A DNA stretch of 15,855 nucleotides, from contig PYST01000572.1 in the NCBI GenBank assembly GCA_003049485.1, positions 1 through 15,855 on the forward strand, given 5' to 3'. The translations under genes were made by a program, and so were the position numbers. Source of the stretch: Ophioceras dolichostomum (Eukaryota > Ascomycota > Sordariomycetes > Magnaporthales > Ophioceraceae). Below, piece after piece: positions 1 through 9,710 of the stretch (positions are counted from its first letter, which is position 1; every line of letters starts with the position of its first letter). The notes below the pieces were generated by a model. The model was not told the origin of the DNA, ran no database searches, and saw only the letters and a list, made by a program, of their open reading frames with translations.

Positions 1-75
1 TTCCACGGTCGTCCATTGACTCAATCCATTGAATCAAGGCAGTTTCTTCGGTTGGGTGAAGCTTCCGACGCGTAA

Positions 76-300
76 GTTGTGACTGTTGTTGTCAGAAGAT
101 TCTACCAACTGCCCGAAGGTTCTATGGACTTCCATGATGTTCCAGAACGATGCTTGGTAATATCTTCTATGACCTTCGACGTGATTCATCTCTCCACTCT
201 AGAGGTCTATAAAAGACCGTCCATTCACTCTGTAGATAGACAGAAGAAGAAGGGCAGGGGCTCTTCAATACACTCATTCAAATAGTTCCCTTCTCTCTTT
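76..300 (+). mobile_element. Possible LTR remnant with TATA box and heat-shock-like motifs
   Basis: This stretch is built like an LTR U3/R region. Three GAA/TTC heat-shock-type modules lie at 94-103, 114-123 and 139-148. A TATAAAA box follows at 208-214, then a purine-rich stretch and a pyrimidine-rich stretch. Fungal Copia-type LTRs often look like this (general knowledge). I found no matching target-site duplication, no clear TG..CA ends and no downstream gag or pol, so the ends given are approximate. It could instead be the promoter of a lost gene. The short open frame here (79-285) has no recognisable protein. Base 303 is an unresolved N. Confidence 0.3.
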
Positions 301-523
301 TCCNCGTAATTTGGCCTAAGTCTAGCGCCTTCATCGCTAATTGAAGTCGATCTTCGTGCGGCAAAGGCTTAGGCATTTTGCCGTCGCCCTGGTGTTGTGA
401 GGTGCCTATGAAGTCGAGGTGGTGGGGGGTGGGCCGGAAAAGTGACCGGATTGGTGTCCTGACCGGATAGGTGGTAGATTACGTTAGCCACTGAGTGAGT
501 TTGTCAGCCGTAAGCAGCAAGCT
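301..523. other. Gene-free stretch downstream of kinase A
   Basis: I see no coding region here. A 7-bp inverted pair (GCCTAAG at 313-319, CTTAGGC near 368-374) is spaced by about 48 bases. A G-rich run (ggtggtggggggtgggc) lies near 419-435. The part next to 524 should hold the 3' UTR of kinase A, but no clear polyadenylation signal stands out. Confidence 0.4.
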
Positions 524-3511
524 TTACGCTGCTGCCGCTTGGTCTTCCCCCCTCGGACGCTTCTTCCCGCTCCCATAAGCCGCCGCGGCCGGTTCCAAGT
601 CCGCGTCCTCCCACGCCTTCCTCTTCGTCGACGCCCCGGCCTTTGGGGAGCCGTCGCCGAGGACGACGCCAGGCGCCGCCGTCGCGGCGGTGGGGACAGC
701 GACAGGCGGCGGGGACGTCGTCAGCTCGCTAGGCGTGGCGTTGACGGCCTCGTCGTAGCAAGCCTGCTTTTCAGGCGTCGACAGAGGCAATGGCGGGAGC
801 AGGAGCGAGAGCGGCTCCTCCTCGCAAAGAGTGCTTTCCCCCATATTAAACCCTGGTGGTTGCCATGAAGAGTTCCTGGACATGTTGACGTCCTCTGCAA
901 AGCTGCCGCCCCCGCTTGACATCGCTGAGGGTATGCTGTTCTGCGGCAGACGGCCCGTCCGCCAGCGAGGGTAGCTCTCGCCAACATCGTGGCTAGTAGG
1001 TTGGGACTGTGCGGCGACGAGGGCGGCGTCGTCGTCGTCCCGCCATGTCGGGGCGTTTTTGACCCAGTAACCAGGCGGCTTGTGGGATGAACCACACATT
1101 CTCTCGAATGCGGCGAGCACTGATTCAGAGTCCGGCCGGAGATCTGCCTTAATCTTCAGCATGTGAGTCTCGATGTAGTTGAGAATGTCGGTGAAGAATG
1201 GGCCACATCTCTCATGCTTCCTCAGCTCTTGTATCTTCTGTAGTTGGACAACGCCACAGAGGGCACCGAAGCAGATATTAGCATGGGCTTAGCGGCGTGG
1301 CAGGATTGTACTGTGAAAGGTATCGCACTTTGACGGAGGCGTAGAGTACAGATAAGGATGGAAGGGTTGATGAAAACGGTTATGCTTACATTTTGAACGC
1401 TGGCCTTGACCTGCGCATCGAAGGTGTTGGTTCGTCTGATCCCAAAGAGTGGATCCCGCACAAGATACTGAGCCATCGGAATAAAGAAGGTATCCTCTTT
1501 GGGATCCGAAGGGGAATACCTGCACTCGTTCCGGGAGTCGGAGAAGGTCTGGAGTCCCTCCCACCCATTACAATACCACACGACACACTCGAGGATCACG
1601 CAGCCCATCGACCATATATCTGACTTCCCATCCACAATCCCAGTGTCTCTCTTCGAGTCGAGCTCTGGCGCTCGGTAGGTGGGCGAACGGCTGGTCAGAC
1701 TGGCGAGCAGCTTTTCCGATTCTTTTCGGTGCCAGCTGGCGAACCCAAGGTCGGCGATCTTCAGAATGCCCAGGTCGTCCGGATGGGAGCCCCGGAACCA
1801 AAGGATGTTCTGCGGCTTGATATCCCCATGCCGCCCAAAGAGCTTTTCGCTGATTGTTGGATGGTCGTCGAGACGGTGGATCACCCTCAAGCCACCCATC
1901 AGGCCGACGAATTGCGAGGCTAGCCATTGAGCAAGTCTCATATCTCTAGCCGGCGAAACGGGGTCTGGATACCGTTCGCTCCAGAAACCTACAAGGTCGG
2001 CGTCGGCCCAAGGGAAGACCATGTGATACACTCCGTCAATCTCGAACGTTCCAAGCAAGCGAATCATGTTGGGGTGGTTATTGCGCATGACCAGCTTGAG
2101 GCTCTTGACCTCCTCAACATAGTCTTCCTTTCTTGTTCCATCCCGCAGCTTCTTGACGGCAAAGAAGGGGTTGTCGGTATTTGACGCCCGCTGAGAGAAA
2201 GCAGAGATGGGACGCCGGTACGATGTCAGCAGCGTATGCCAGCACAACGAGATGGGCTTCCAGTACTACCTGATCAACAGCCCCCACTCGCACCTACCGG
2301 AAGGGGACCGGAAGGGGTAAGATGAAAGACTCACGCTTGATCCCGCGAGGCTGTAGTGAGCAGGATGTATCTCCACCTTGTGGACTTCAGAGCAGCCTCC
2401 AACAAATCGACGCTGGAGATCACCGAGGCCGAGATGAGAGTCGACGGAGGGGCGCGAGTCGCTAATAAATGGTAGGATAGTGCGTCTAGCCATTCGCTGT
2501 TTCTCGGGGTCGGGGTCGTCCGTGAAGGAGAAGAAGGGAGCGAGCAACCGCCACTGGAAAGTGTCGCATTTATCCGCTTGGTCCCATGTCCATGTCCTAA
2601 GACTATTCACGGCGACGAGACGATCGGTTCCTTTCTGCCTCTTTTTACACAGCACCTCTTCCTTTTCGCCGGAAGGGATCTCGAGCTCAAAAGGGAGGTC
2701 GTCATCGTGAATGCCCTCGTCTATCAGGTCAATTATTCTGCGGACGTCTCGCAGGTGCAGAAGGATGACGAAAAGTTTCCTCCTGGTAGTGATCCTACCA
2801 GGAACTTTGCCAGCAACCTTCCCCTTGACTGCCTCGGCGACAGCTCTTGCGTCCACGCCGGGGATTTGCAGCCTATCAACCTCGGCCTCAACTGACCTCA
2901 AGGTGATCAATTCGTCAAGCCTGTCGAGTGGCAAAAACTTGTCGTTCTCCTGGCCGCGCCACGCAGACGGCCGCATGGCATTTCTGAGCTTCTTGTTGAT
3001 GACCAGCTCGACGGCGACCCCCTGGCTACTCTTTTCCGGTCCTAGTTCTCTGTTGCCAAAGGAAGCGATGCAAACGGGGTCGGGGTTAGCAAGCCCACCC
3101 AGAATGTCGACGATCGAGGTTGCGGGAGAAATGTGTCGTTCGTAGTGAGGACTCGCAGTCTGCTGGAGCTGCTCCGAGTCACCCAGATCGCTGATGACAC
3201 TCGTATCGATTTCAATGCCGGGCATGAGACGACTCGGGCGTAGCAAATCGGGAGAAGAACTCTGGTGGGAGCCCAGAATGAGAGGCAGTTCCGCGGGCTG
3301 CGGCTCCTATAGTTACAGAGGAGACAGGCGTCAGCTGAGAAGGGCAACATGGTCATCGGAGCCACATCTAAGCGAAGGGAGGGAGACGATCGTGCCGAAG
3401 CGTGACCATAATGTGCATAGATCAGTACCAGGTAGGTACCCAGGTACCAGCGCGGTAGGCTCGCAAGGTAACTGGAAGATAGACGCATACCTGTTCCCGT
3501 TCCTCCTCCAT
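524..3511 (-). CDS. Fungal protein kinase A with N-terminal accessory region and basic C-terminal tail
   Basis: Model: complement(join(524..1237,1390..2190,2335..3306,3491..3511)), 2508 nt, 835 aa. All introns are phase 0: GTATGC..TATAG (184 bp), GTGAGT..CTCAG (144 bp) and GTAAGC..TACAG (152 bp), with branch points AGCTGAC, GCTGAC and GCTAAT. The start ATG (3511, A at -3) opens a 7-codon first exon, MEEEREQ. Residues about 60-300 form a region shared with kinase B. The kinase domain follows: Gly-rich loop GGCSEV 310-315, Lys344 in AVKK, alpha-C Glu near 357, catalytic loop HGDIKPQN 452-459 (Asp454), DLG 478-480 in place of DFG, APE 505-507, DIWSMG 522-527. A low-complexity tail ends in basic KRK and KKRPR clusters, which suggests nuclear entry (inference). 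It should be a Ser/Thr-type kinase; its substrate is unknown. HGD for HRD makes it a non-RD kinase. The first exon and tail are the least certain parts. Confidence 0.85.
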
Positions 3512-4347
3512 TATTGCGCGAGAGCCTCTGAATTGAAATTCCTCGAAGGTCTGTTGGATCAATTGACTTGGAGAAGCAGCAACAACGGAGCGGCAGGGAA
3601 GATCACGCACCCACTAACGGAAGGGTGCATTGTCAGTATTAATCAACTTTCCGATCCCAAAGAGCGACCACAAGCCTGCATGTGGCGTGCAGTTCTACCC
3701 CTCAATCCCTGGTATGAGGGCGGATAGACCCCGTATGCAGGATGTTCTCCTGTTTTACATCGGCGGCCGCCGGCGCAGAGGTCCCATGTACCTCGCCCTG
3801 GGTGCAGGCACACCTCCTAGGGCGGCTCGCTGCTTGACCACTTTTGAGAATCCAAATCATTCATACCTTAGGCGCCAGGGAGTTGAGGCCGCCATCCATT
3901 AAATTTATTGATTTCCCGATTGGGTCGGTGAGGCTGTATCAGGGTCCCCGAGGCGTACATGTTCCGCAGGCCATTGCCGTATTCGTTGACTGACCGAGAC
4001 GCATTGTTACATGCGGCATTGAGGCTGAGCTGCAGAGCACATGCACCCACCCGACCAACACGTCACAAAAATGCAGTTGGTCACTGGAGTCAACCACTAA
4101 ATTTGCCCCCGGACTGAAAGGGCTCCCGGGGCGGTCGCATGCACCAGCTGCCTCTGAGCCTTTAATTTTGCCTCCGACGCCACCCTCACCGATATCCACA
4201 GCTTGAGCAATTACCCGTTCAAACAGAGCTGTTTAAATTTCCCGTGTTCCAACCCGCCGCACAGCAGCGACGGATGATCCTTGCGTCTGTCTCGAGGAGT
4301 TTTCTCCTTCTATTCCCGCTGAGCTGCCTGTTTCCAGAGGTTCTACA
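3512..4347. other. Upstream region between kinase A and the small gene
   Basis: I found no credible gene here. The open frames are short and lack recognisable motifs. The region must hold the kinase A promoter and the upstream control region of the small gene at 4449. A GGTAGGTACC-like cluster lies nearby inside the first intron of kinase A (about 3426-3460); such TAGG/GGTACC words recur elsewhere in the window. Confidence 0.4.
3607..3628. repeat. Short perfect hairpin upstream of kinase A
   Basis: GCACCC (3607-3612) and GGGTGC (3623-3628) are perfect inverted arms around a 10-base loop. They lie about 100 bases upstream of the kinase A start codon, so in its promoter or 5' UTR. A 6-bp stem can arise by chance, and no function is claimed. 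Confidence 0.3.
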
Positions 4348-4355
4348 TATATAAG
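4348..4355 (+). promoter_or_regulatory. TATA box of the small gene at 4449
   Basis: TATATAAG lies about 100 bases upstream of the chosen ATG. Initiation would be expected near 4375-4385. That would place the alternative ATG at 4377 at or almost at the cap site, which supports the downstream ATG at 4449. Confidence 0.5.
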
Positions 4356-4448
4356 TATGAAGCTTCCGTCAGTTAGATGGTGGCACCTCTGCTCTTGCGA
4401 TCCGTCCCGTCGTCAGCATCAACACACCTAAAAACGCCATCGCATACC

Positions 4449-4839
4449 ATGGCGACGTCGACGGAACGACCATTCACCTTCCCCCGTCTTCCAACACAAT
4501 ACATGCCCAACCGAGAGCTCCTTCGACAGTCCATCCGCGCACTTGTCGGCGCGGATGGAATCTTCGATATCCAAATTCGCCACAATGCTTATCACATCAC
4601 CTCATCCTCTGAGCTGAGCACCGTAAGTGGCCGGTCCTCCTGAGCTCTCCCCGAAACTTTAAAGCGATTGCTAACCAGTTAACCTCGACGTGCAGGAAGA
4701 TCTATTCGACCGGTATTACCGGCCGCCAAACCTCAACCCACCACAGCCAACCCCGGCCGAACGTCCACAACACTGTCTGTCTTCTGGTCCAAACCAAACA
4801 TCCGGACCAACGTCGCCGAACATCATCAAGGTTTCTTGA
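4449..4839 (+). CDS. Small hypothetical protein, two exons, 105 aa
   Basis: Model: join(4449..4622,4696..4839). The 73-bp intron has donor GTAAGT, branch point GCTAAC and acceptor GTGCAG; it is phase 0. The start at 4449 has an excellent context (ACCATGG). An in-frame ATG at 4377 has T at -3 and sits next to the expected transcription start, so I rejected it. The first exon encodes an acidic/hydrophobic segment, including LLRQSIRALVG followed by FDIQIRHNAYHIT. The second exon starts EDLFDRYYRPP and becomes Pro/Thr/Ser-rich. I see no signal peptide, membrane segment or known motif, and I do not recognise the family. The last codons run up to a GTTTCT that could in principle be another donor, so the C-terminus is less sure than the first junction. 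It lies between two paralogous kinases. Confidence 0.6.
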
Positions 4840-5928
4840 ACAACATACATTCCAGCCACGGTAGTGACCACCACCTCCGATCATCAGACTGCCAAGTCTA
4901 TTCCGTTTTCTCTCCTTTCTAAAGTCAGGCTATCGCAACCATTTATCGGTGCCTTAACCCCTTACGCGAAGAAGAATTTGTATTACATGTTGCATTTTGT
5001 GTGTCTCGCGCGGCGTTGTGGTTCATTCGTCTCGTTGAATGCAGGCGTTGTCCTGGCCAATTGATGTAGGCTGATGTCGACAAGCCGAGACTGATCATCA
5101 GTCTCCTTACTGCCAACGTGGCCTCTTATTGTTTACTAGATACCTACCAAGGTACCTTTCCTGTCCGGGGACCTATTTGGTCCCTTACCACCGGCTAGAA
5201 TAACAACTCTAGCATGATATTTGTAGCAATAGTCACCTAGCTAGCCCCCAAGATATCCTTATTTAAGTCCCAGATTCGCAGGACCATCTTTCCGGTCTAG
5301 TGATCCAGTCCAAATGAGAGTCAGCGCCAGACTCATTGACGCTCACCACCCAAGCTCTGCCAGGCAAGCCGCAGGATGCAGGATGCCGCATGATGTTCGC
5401 CTAATTGCCTCCTGAGGTGCAAACCCTGCCACGTTCTTTTACTGCCCTCCGGCCCCCATCGCTCAGTGGCAGAAGCCAAGGCCTCTCGCTTGCTGCAAAT
5501 TCTGTCCAGGAGGACAGGGTCGCATTCATCACTGTCCAATACTTGCTCGACCCAATGTTGGCGCCCAATAGCATCGGACTCTAGCACACCAACTATGGCG
5601 AAGAGGTGTGCCGCATCGCCACCCCCACGAGAATTTCAACACCCTTGTACCAGCGCGTAGAAATACGGCGTGCCTGAATCCCTTAGGCACACTATGTTCC
5701 CCGCCCAGACAACTTGGAGCCTCAACAATATGAGGGTAGGCTGTGGTTGGGGCCGCAGGCAGTGATCGACTTAAATTCCGGCCTCTGTCCCCTGCTAGAT
5801 CGTCTTAGGGAGGCAGTCAGCGAGCTTTCCCTTCCCCACGAGACCCTTCGCATTTTCATCAGCATCAGCAGATATAAGCTTCTACGCGCAAGACACCATT
5901 GACCCCGCACCATCACTTAAAGAGCCCT
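4840..5928. other. About 1.1 kb without a supported gene, upstream of kinase B
   Basis: Open frames of 60-84 codons exist on both strands (for example 5333-5587 minus and 5466-5660 plus), but none has a sound start, splice sites or a recognisable protein. ACCTACCAAGGTACC near 5141-5156 is another TAGG/GGTACC-type word. GATATAAG at 5871-5878, with CT-rich sequence before it, is a plausible core promoter for kinase B. An extra upstream exon of kinase B, like the tiny first exon of kinase A, cannot be excluded. Confidence 0.4.
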
Positions 5929-8023
5929 ATGTCGTCTTTACCCAGGTTCCGTGTGGGCTCAGGGATCATTCTAGACAGCGTCCCAACGTTCCCACCCAGG
6001 GCCAAGGCGACTGAGAAGAAAGGCCCCCACGTCGGCGAGAAGTACGCCACACTCTCGGATTTGCTGCGTAAATACCGGGTGAACAAAGACAATGGAGAGT
6101 CATACTGGCCGTATGCAGACCTCAAGCGTATCATGACCAAAGAGAGGGTTTACCGCGCTCTGATAGAAGAGTGCCGTATGCCCCAATACCATCAGCTCGG
6201 CAACCTCTGCGAGCAGATTGTTCCTTCTAAACCTCCCGATTACCTGCAGCCATACCGAGCCTGGCCGGCTGGCGGCGACTCTGTCTCCGAGTTTGGATAT
6301 ATCGTCGTGTTTTCGATGCTGATCCGAGCCCAGAAGCCCGAACTCATCACGCTCTTCATCGAAAAGGGTATCGGTGATAATCAACTGCCCTTGACAACGG
6401 ACCAGGGCAATACATATCTGGCCGGGAAAAGTGGAGACCGCGTGGATGCGGGCGCGAGTCAAGGTGTTACCTGCGATGTTATCGACTCTGTCTTCGGGCA
6501 CCAAAGGGGCATGGTCACTCCGTTCTTTGCATGTGGCACGGATGGCGCAACACCGCACTACGAATTCCCGGCAGGCACCATTCTGCCCTGGTCGGAGATC
6601 AGCAAAGCCGAGGAAACCAAAAGGGGGGGCTACGGTTCCGTCCGGCGCGTGAAGATAGAGCGGGACTGCCACGGGTTCCACTCGCTCTTAGATTCGGTTA
6701 GTGCCTCAGCAATTCCAAGCCTGCCGATGTAGGTGCTAAGAGGGGCTTTTCTGTTAACCATACATGCTCTTTGCCAGATCCTCTTGGAAGACGACTTTTT
6801 CGCCATCAAGTCCCTCTTCGTCAAGGATGAGGTTGGGTTCAAAAAGGAGGTTGAGATGCTGGCACGCTTCAACGGAAGCAGTCACCGGCATCTGGTTACC
6901 CTCCTTGCCACGTATTCACTTGACGGATATTCCCACTTCATCTTCCCGTACGCTAAAAGCAGCCTCGACGAGTTCTGGAACAGCCACCCGCCGCGCAACA
7001 CGGATGGGAGCTTCATGTTTTGGATATGTGAGCAGGTGGTGGGCCTGGCCGAGGCCTTGCACATCATCCACTCGCCGAGCCTGGGAACTCAGACAGAGCT
7101 CGTCGAGAAGTTTGGGCGACATGGTGATCTGAAGCCCGAGAATGTACTCCTGTTCGACTCCTCCGTCGAGGACCACGGCATCCTAGTCATTTCGGATTTT
7201 GGGCTGACCGCCGTCCACCGCGACGAGAGCAAGTCCAACGTGCCTGGCCAATCGGTGCCTCAAACGCCCGGCTATCGCCCACCAGAGTGCGACGTCAAGG
7301 ACGGGACGATCTCTCGCGCGTACGACATTTGGACGATGGGTTGTCTCCTTCTCGAGATGGTCTGCTGGCTCCTGGAGGGGCGGGAAGGCCTGCAGACCTT
7401 CAACACGCGGAGAATGAAGCTCTACGTCATCGGCGGTGCCATGACCACGATCTTCTTTGACCTCAAGACCACCGCCGACCCCAAAGTGGGCCTGTTCTCT
7501 GTGAAGCAAGCTGTGGTAGATGTAAGTCAATCGATACCTCTCGTGCCCCAATACAGAAAAGAAAGAGAAGAAAAAAATCTGTTCTCCGCTTCCTGGTGTC
7601 CACGTGCCACCAACGCGACGAAGTCGAACTAACAATGCCTCCGGCACTGATGATGATCAGTACATGGAAGAGCTGCACAACCACCCACGCTGCACTGGCT
7701 ATCTGCACGATCTGCTCCGGCTGGTCCACGAGGACATGCTGGTCGTCCCGAAGGACGGTCGGATCCGGTCGACCGAGCTGTGCAAACGCCTGCGCGAGAT
7801 GCGTGACAAGGTGTTCGACAAGGCGTTCGGCCGAGACTACCTGCTCGTAACCCCCTCCTCACCCAACCCACAAGTCAGAATTAACCGGAGGGAGCCAATA
7901 CCGATGCCGATACATCCAAAGTTCGAGGCCGATTTGGCGGCGCTACAGCAGGATATGGAGCTCTTCGGGATAAAGAGGGCGACAGGCTACTCGTCCGTGG
8001 GCGGGTCGGGCTCCGAAAGCTAG
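5929..8023 (+). CDS. Fungal protein kinase B, paralogue of kinase A
   Basis: Model: join(5929..6696,6778..7521,7661..8023), 624 aa, both introns phase 0. Intron 1 is GTTAGT..GCCAG (81 bp). Intron 2 is GTAAGT..ATCAG (139 bp) with branch point CTAAC. Both sit at the same places in the protein as the last two introns of kinase A. The N-terminal region shares spaced motifs with A. Kinase motifs: GGYGSV 233-238, Lys267 in AIKS, alpha-C Glu280, HGDLKPEN 371-378 (Asp373), DFG 396-398, PPE 424-426 in place of APE, DIWTMG 439-444. All key catalytic residues are present, so activity is expected; substrates are unknown. The C-terminus after the kinase core is short and lacks the basic tail of A. The ATG at 5929 has only a moderate context (C at -3) but is the first ATG in the open frame. 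An upstream exon remains possible. Confidence 0.87.
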
Positions 8024-8532
8024 TCCCGGGAAGCTGTTGCCGCTTGGTGGGGAGCCCCAAAGAGGGAGGGGAATTTGCTGCAGTTTTGACTTTGCGGACT
8101 TGTTGCTAGTATTGAAGTTGTGGGCTCACGTAGGTAGGAAGAAAACTGGGAGTTTTGGTAGCAGACTTCAATATATTTGGGGATGGATAAACTTGATCAT
8201 CAATCTAAATCCGTTGACCAACACGCTGGCCTCGCTCCCCGCTAAACTGCCGCTTGATCCAAAATCAACAGTACGAAATCCGTGCAAGTTACAGAGCCTC
8301 GATAGAAATTCTATGTGCCGGGCGACACTCCCAAACTTGCTTCATTTGTGCCGTGTTCCCGCTGGAGGCTTGACTCATCGCACCACGGATGCTGCACGGC
8401 TCGTTGGCATCGAGGCCGTCCAGATCGAGGCACGATCTCCTACTGTGCTTGGTAGTGCTCGACCGCAACCGTGCGACACAGATAATCAAGCTCGTTCTAC
8501 CATACAAAACAGAGGTAGGGAGGAGGGGATAT
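8024..8532. other. 3' flank of kinase B, no gene supported
   Basis: This holds the presumed 3' UTR of kinase B and the convergent 3' flank of the small minus-strand gene at 8533. A frame stays open on the plus strand from 8037 to 8630, but it has a non-ATG opening and no motif, and its predicted protein is low-quality. Confidence 0.4.
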
Positions 8533-8932
8533 TTAGCGACTGGATAAAAAAAAAGACGAAGCAGTCAAGTCGTTGCTGCAATCATCGATCAGCATTTGTA
8601 GAATCGAGCGAGTGGTCCGCACCTTCTTGAGGCCTCTTGGCATCAGACACTGGTATTGGCCTCGAGACCACTAAATGGATACAATTAGCATTTGCCATGA
8701 GCCATCGATGCCAAACAGGAAATCCCTGGAAGCGATCTGGGCAGCGATCCTGGACGCGACCCGATCCTTCCTTCCAGACTTCGACGTCGAAACAAGCTAA
8801 AGCCCCGCATAAAACCTGAACTTAATTGAAGCTTACAGTGACTTCACACCTCCCCACGCCGAAGAGCTGGGCGAGGAAGTTCTGGAGCGGGACCTGGTCC
8901 ACATAGCGTGCGTGGATGATGACGATCCTCAT
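8533..8932 (-). CDS. Candidate small protein, two exons, 77 aa
   Basis: Model: complement(join(8533..8670,8837..8932)). Exon 1 starts at ATG 8932 (context GCAATGAGG) and encodes 32 residues beginning MRIVIIHARYVDQVPLQNFL, a clean hydrophobic/amphipathic pattern. It ends at a strong donor, GTAAGC. A 166-bp intron with branch-like GCTAAT and acceptor TTTAG leads in phase 0 to an exon containing GQYQCLMPRGLKK. The final codons run through a 9-base A/T homopolymer, so the exact C-terminus is doubtful. Read without splicing, the frame stops after only 36 codons. I do not recognise the family. The segment around the splice junction loosely resembles the small protein at 4449 (acidic-aliphatic stretch, then Y, then L). 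It is convergent with kinase B. Confidence 0.42.
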
Positions 8933-9073
8933 TGCTGCTTGCTCGCTGCCTAGAGAACGGGGTGTCTCGCAGGCCCTTAGGATCCCTTAGAGTCGCGAGC
9001 GGGTTCGAGTGAGCCTTGGTGAGGACCACAACTAGTGACTTGCGAACGTTGTGGAATCTGAGAAGGGTGCGTG

Positions 9074-9106
9074 TGTAGGTAGGTAGGTTACGGTAGGTAG
9101 GCTGCC
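9074..9106. repeat. TAGG tetranucleotide microsatellite
   Basis: An interrupted (TAGG)n run, GTAGGTAGGTAGG then GGTAGGTAGG, lies in the presumed 5' leader of the small minus-strand gene. Similar TAGG/GGTACC words occur near 3430, 5145 and 14240. Confidence 0.6.
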
Positions 9107-9155
9107 AGGCAGTGAGCGGGTGGTGAGATTCCAACGGAAGGACAGGGGAGGTGGG

Positions 9156-9167
9156 TAATTATATAAC
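9156..9167 (-). promoter_or_regulatory. TATA-like element upstream of the 77-aa gene
   Basis: On the minus strand this reads GTTATATAATTA. It lies about 225 bases upstream of the ATG at 8932, which would imply a 5' leader of roughly 200 nt. It is the only strong TATA-like word in this flank. Confidence 0.3.
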
Positions 9168-9710
9168 TACCTATTCAGGTGTTCCAACGAACGGGCTTAA
9201 AGCATCAGAATGCCGAAGGCACCACCCACGGCCTGACTGACCTCCCGAACGCTACCAAGGGTCGATGTGTGCGTACATATCGGGAGGATTTTGCCTCGAA
9301 GAAAGCCCAAAGCTGCAAACTTTCTGTGGTGGCAAGCCGGTGAGATATGCACCTGCAGCTTGACGCAGAACATCACTGGTCTCTAATGCTTTTTCTACTT
9401 TACAGGACCCGCTCGCCGCCTGTAAGACTCCCAGCACTGAGTACAGAGGTACCAAGCTGCTTCATGTAAGACATCAGCGGGAGGGAGAAATCATGGGCGA
9501 GCCTGCATGGGTTGTGCCCCGCCCCCTCCCTGTTTCTACTGGGCGCTCGGCACGCAGGCGTGCGCAGTGGCTGCGCCACACAACCACCCGGAAAACGTCA
9601 GCTCAGCTGTCAACCATAATCGTAGTGATTCGGCGGCTCGACGCCAACCTACGTTTTCACCGCATGCTTCCCGAAAGCATCAAGCCCTTGCCCGCCGACG
9701 ACGACCAGCC
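9168..9710. other. Upstream region of the CorA-like gene
   Basis: I see no gene here. Open frames at 9252-9455 (minus) and 9493-9741 (plus) carry no recognisable protein and overlap the expected promoter and leader of the gene starting at 9711. Confidence 0.4.

Noticed and set aside
79..285. 68-codon plus-strand frame in the LTR-like region
   Set aside because: It lies across heat-shock-like motifs and a TATA box and has no recognisable protein.
76..300. Target-site duplication for the left LTR-like region
   Set aside because: I tried several TG starts and CA ends, and no flanking 5-bp pairs match.
539..868. 109-codon Arg-rich plus-strand frame
   Set aside because: It is antisense to the GC-rich tail exon of kinase A; the Arg/Pro-rich composition is a by-product.
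3042..3488. 148-codon minus-strand frame over the kinase A 5' end
   Set aside because: It is an out-of-frame shadow; the real exon in another frame has splice signals and paralogue alignment.
5714..5902. Possible extra first exon of kinase B
   Set aside because: It opens at TTG and no donor/acceptor pair joining it in phase to 5929 was convincing.
8037..8630. 197-codon open frame on the plus strand after kinase B
   Set aside because: It opens at TTG rather than ATG, shows no motif or domain pattern, and overlaps the small minus-strand candidate.
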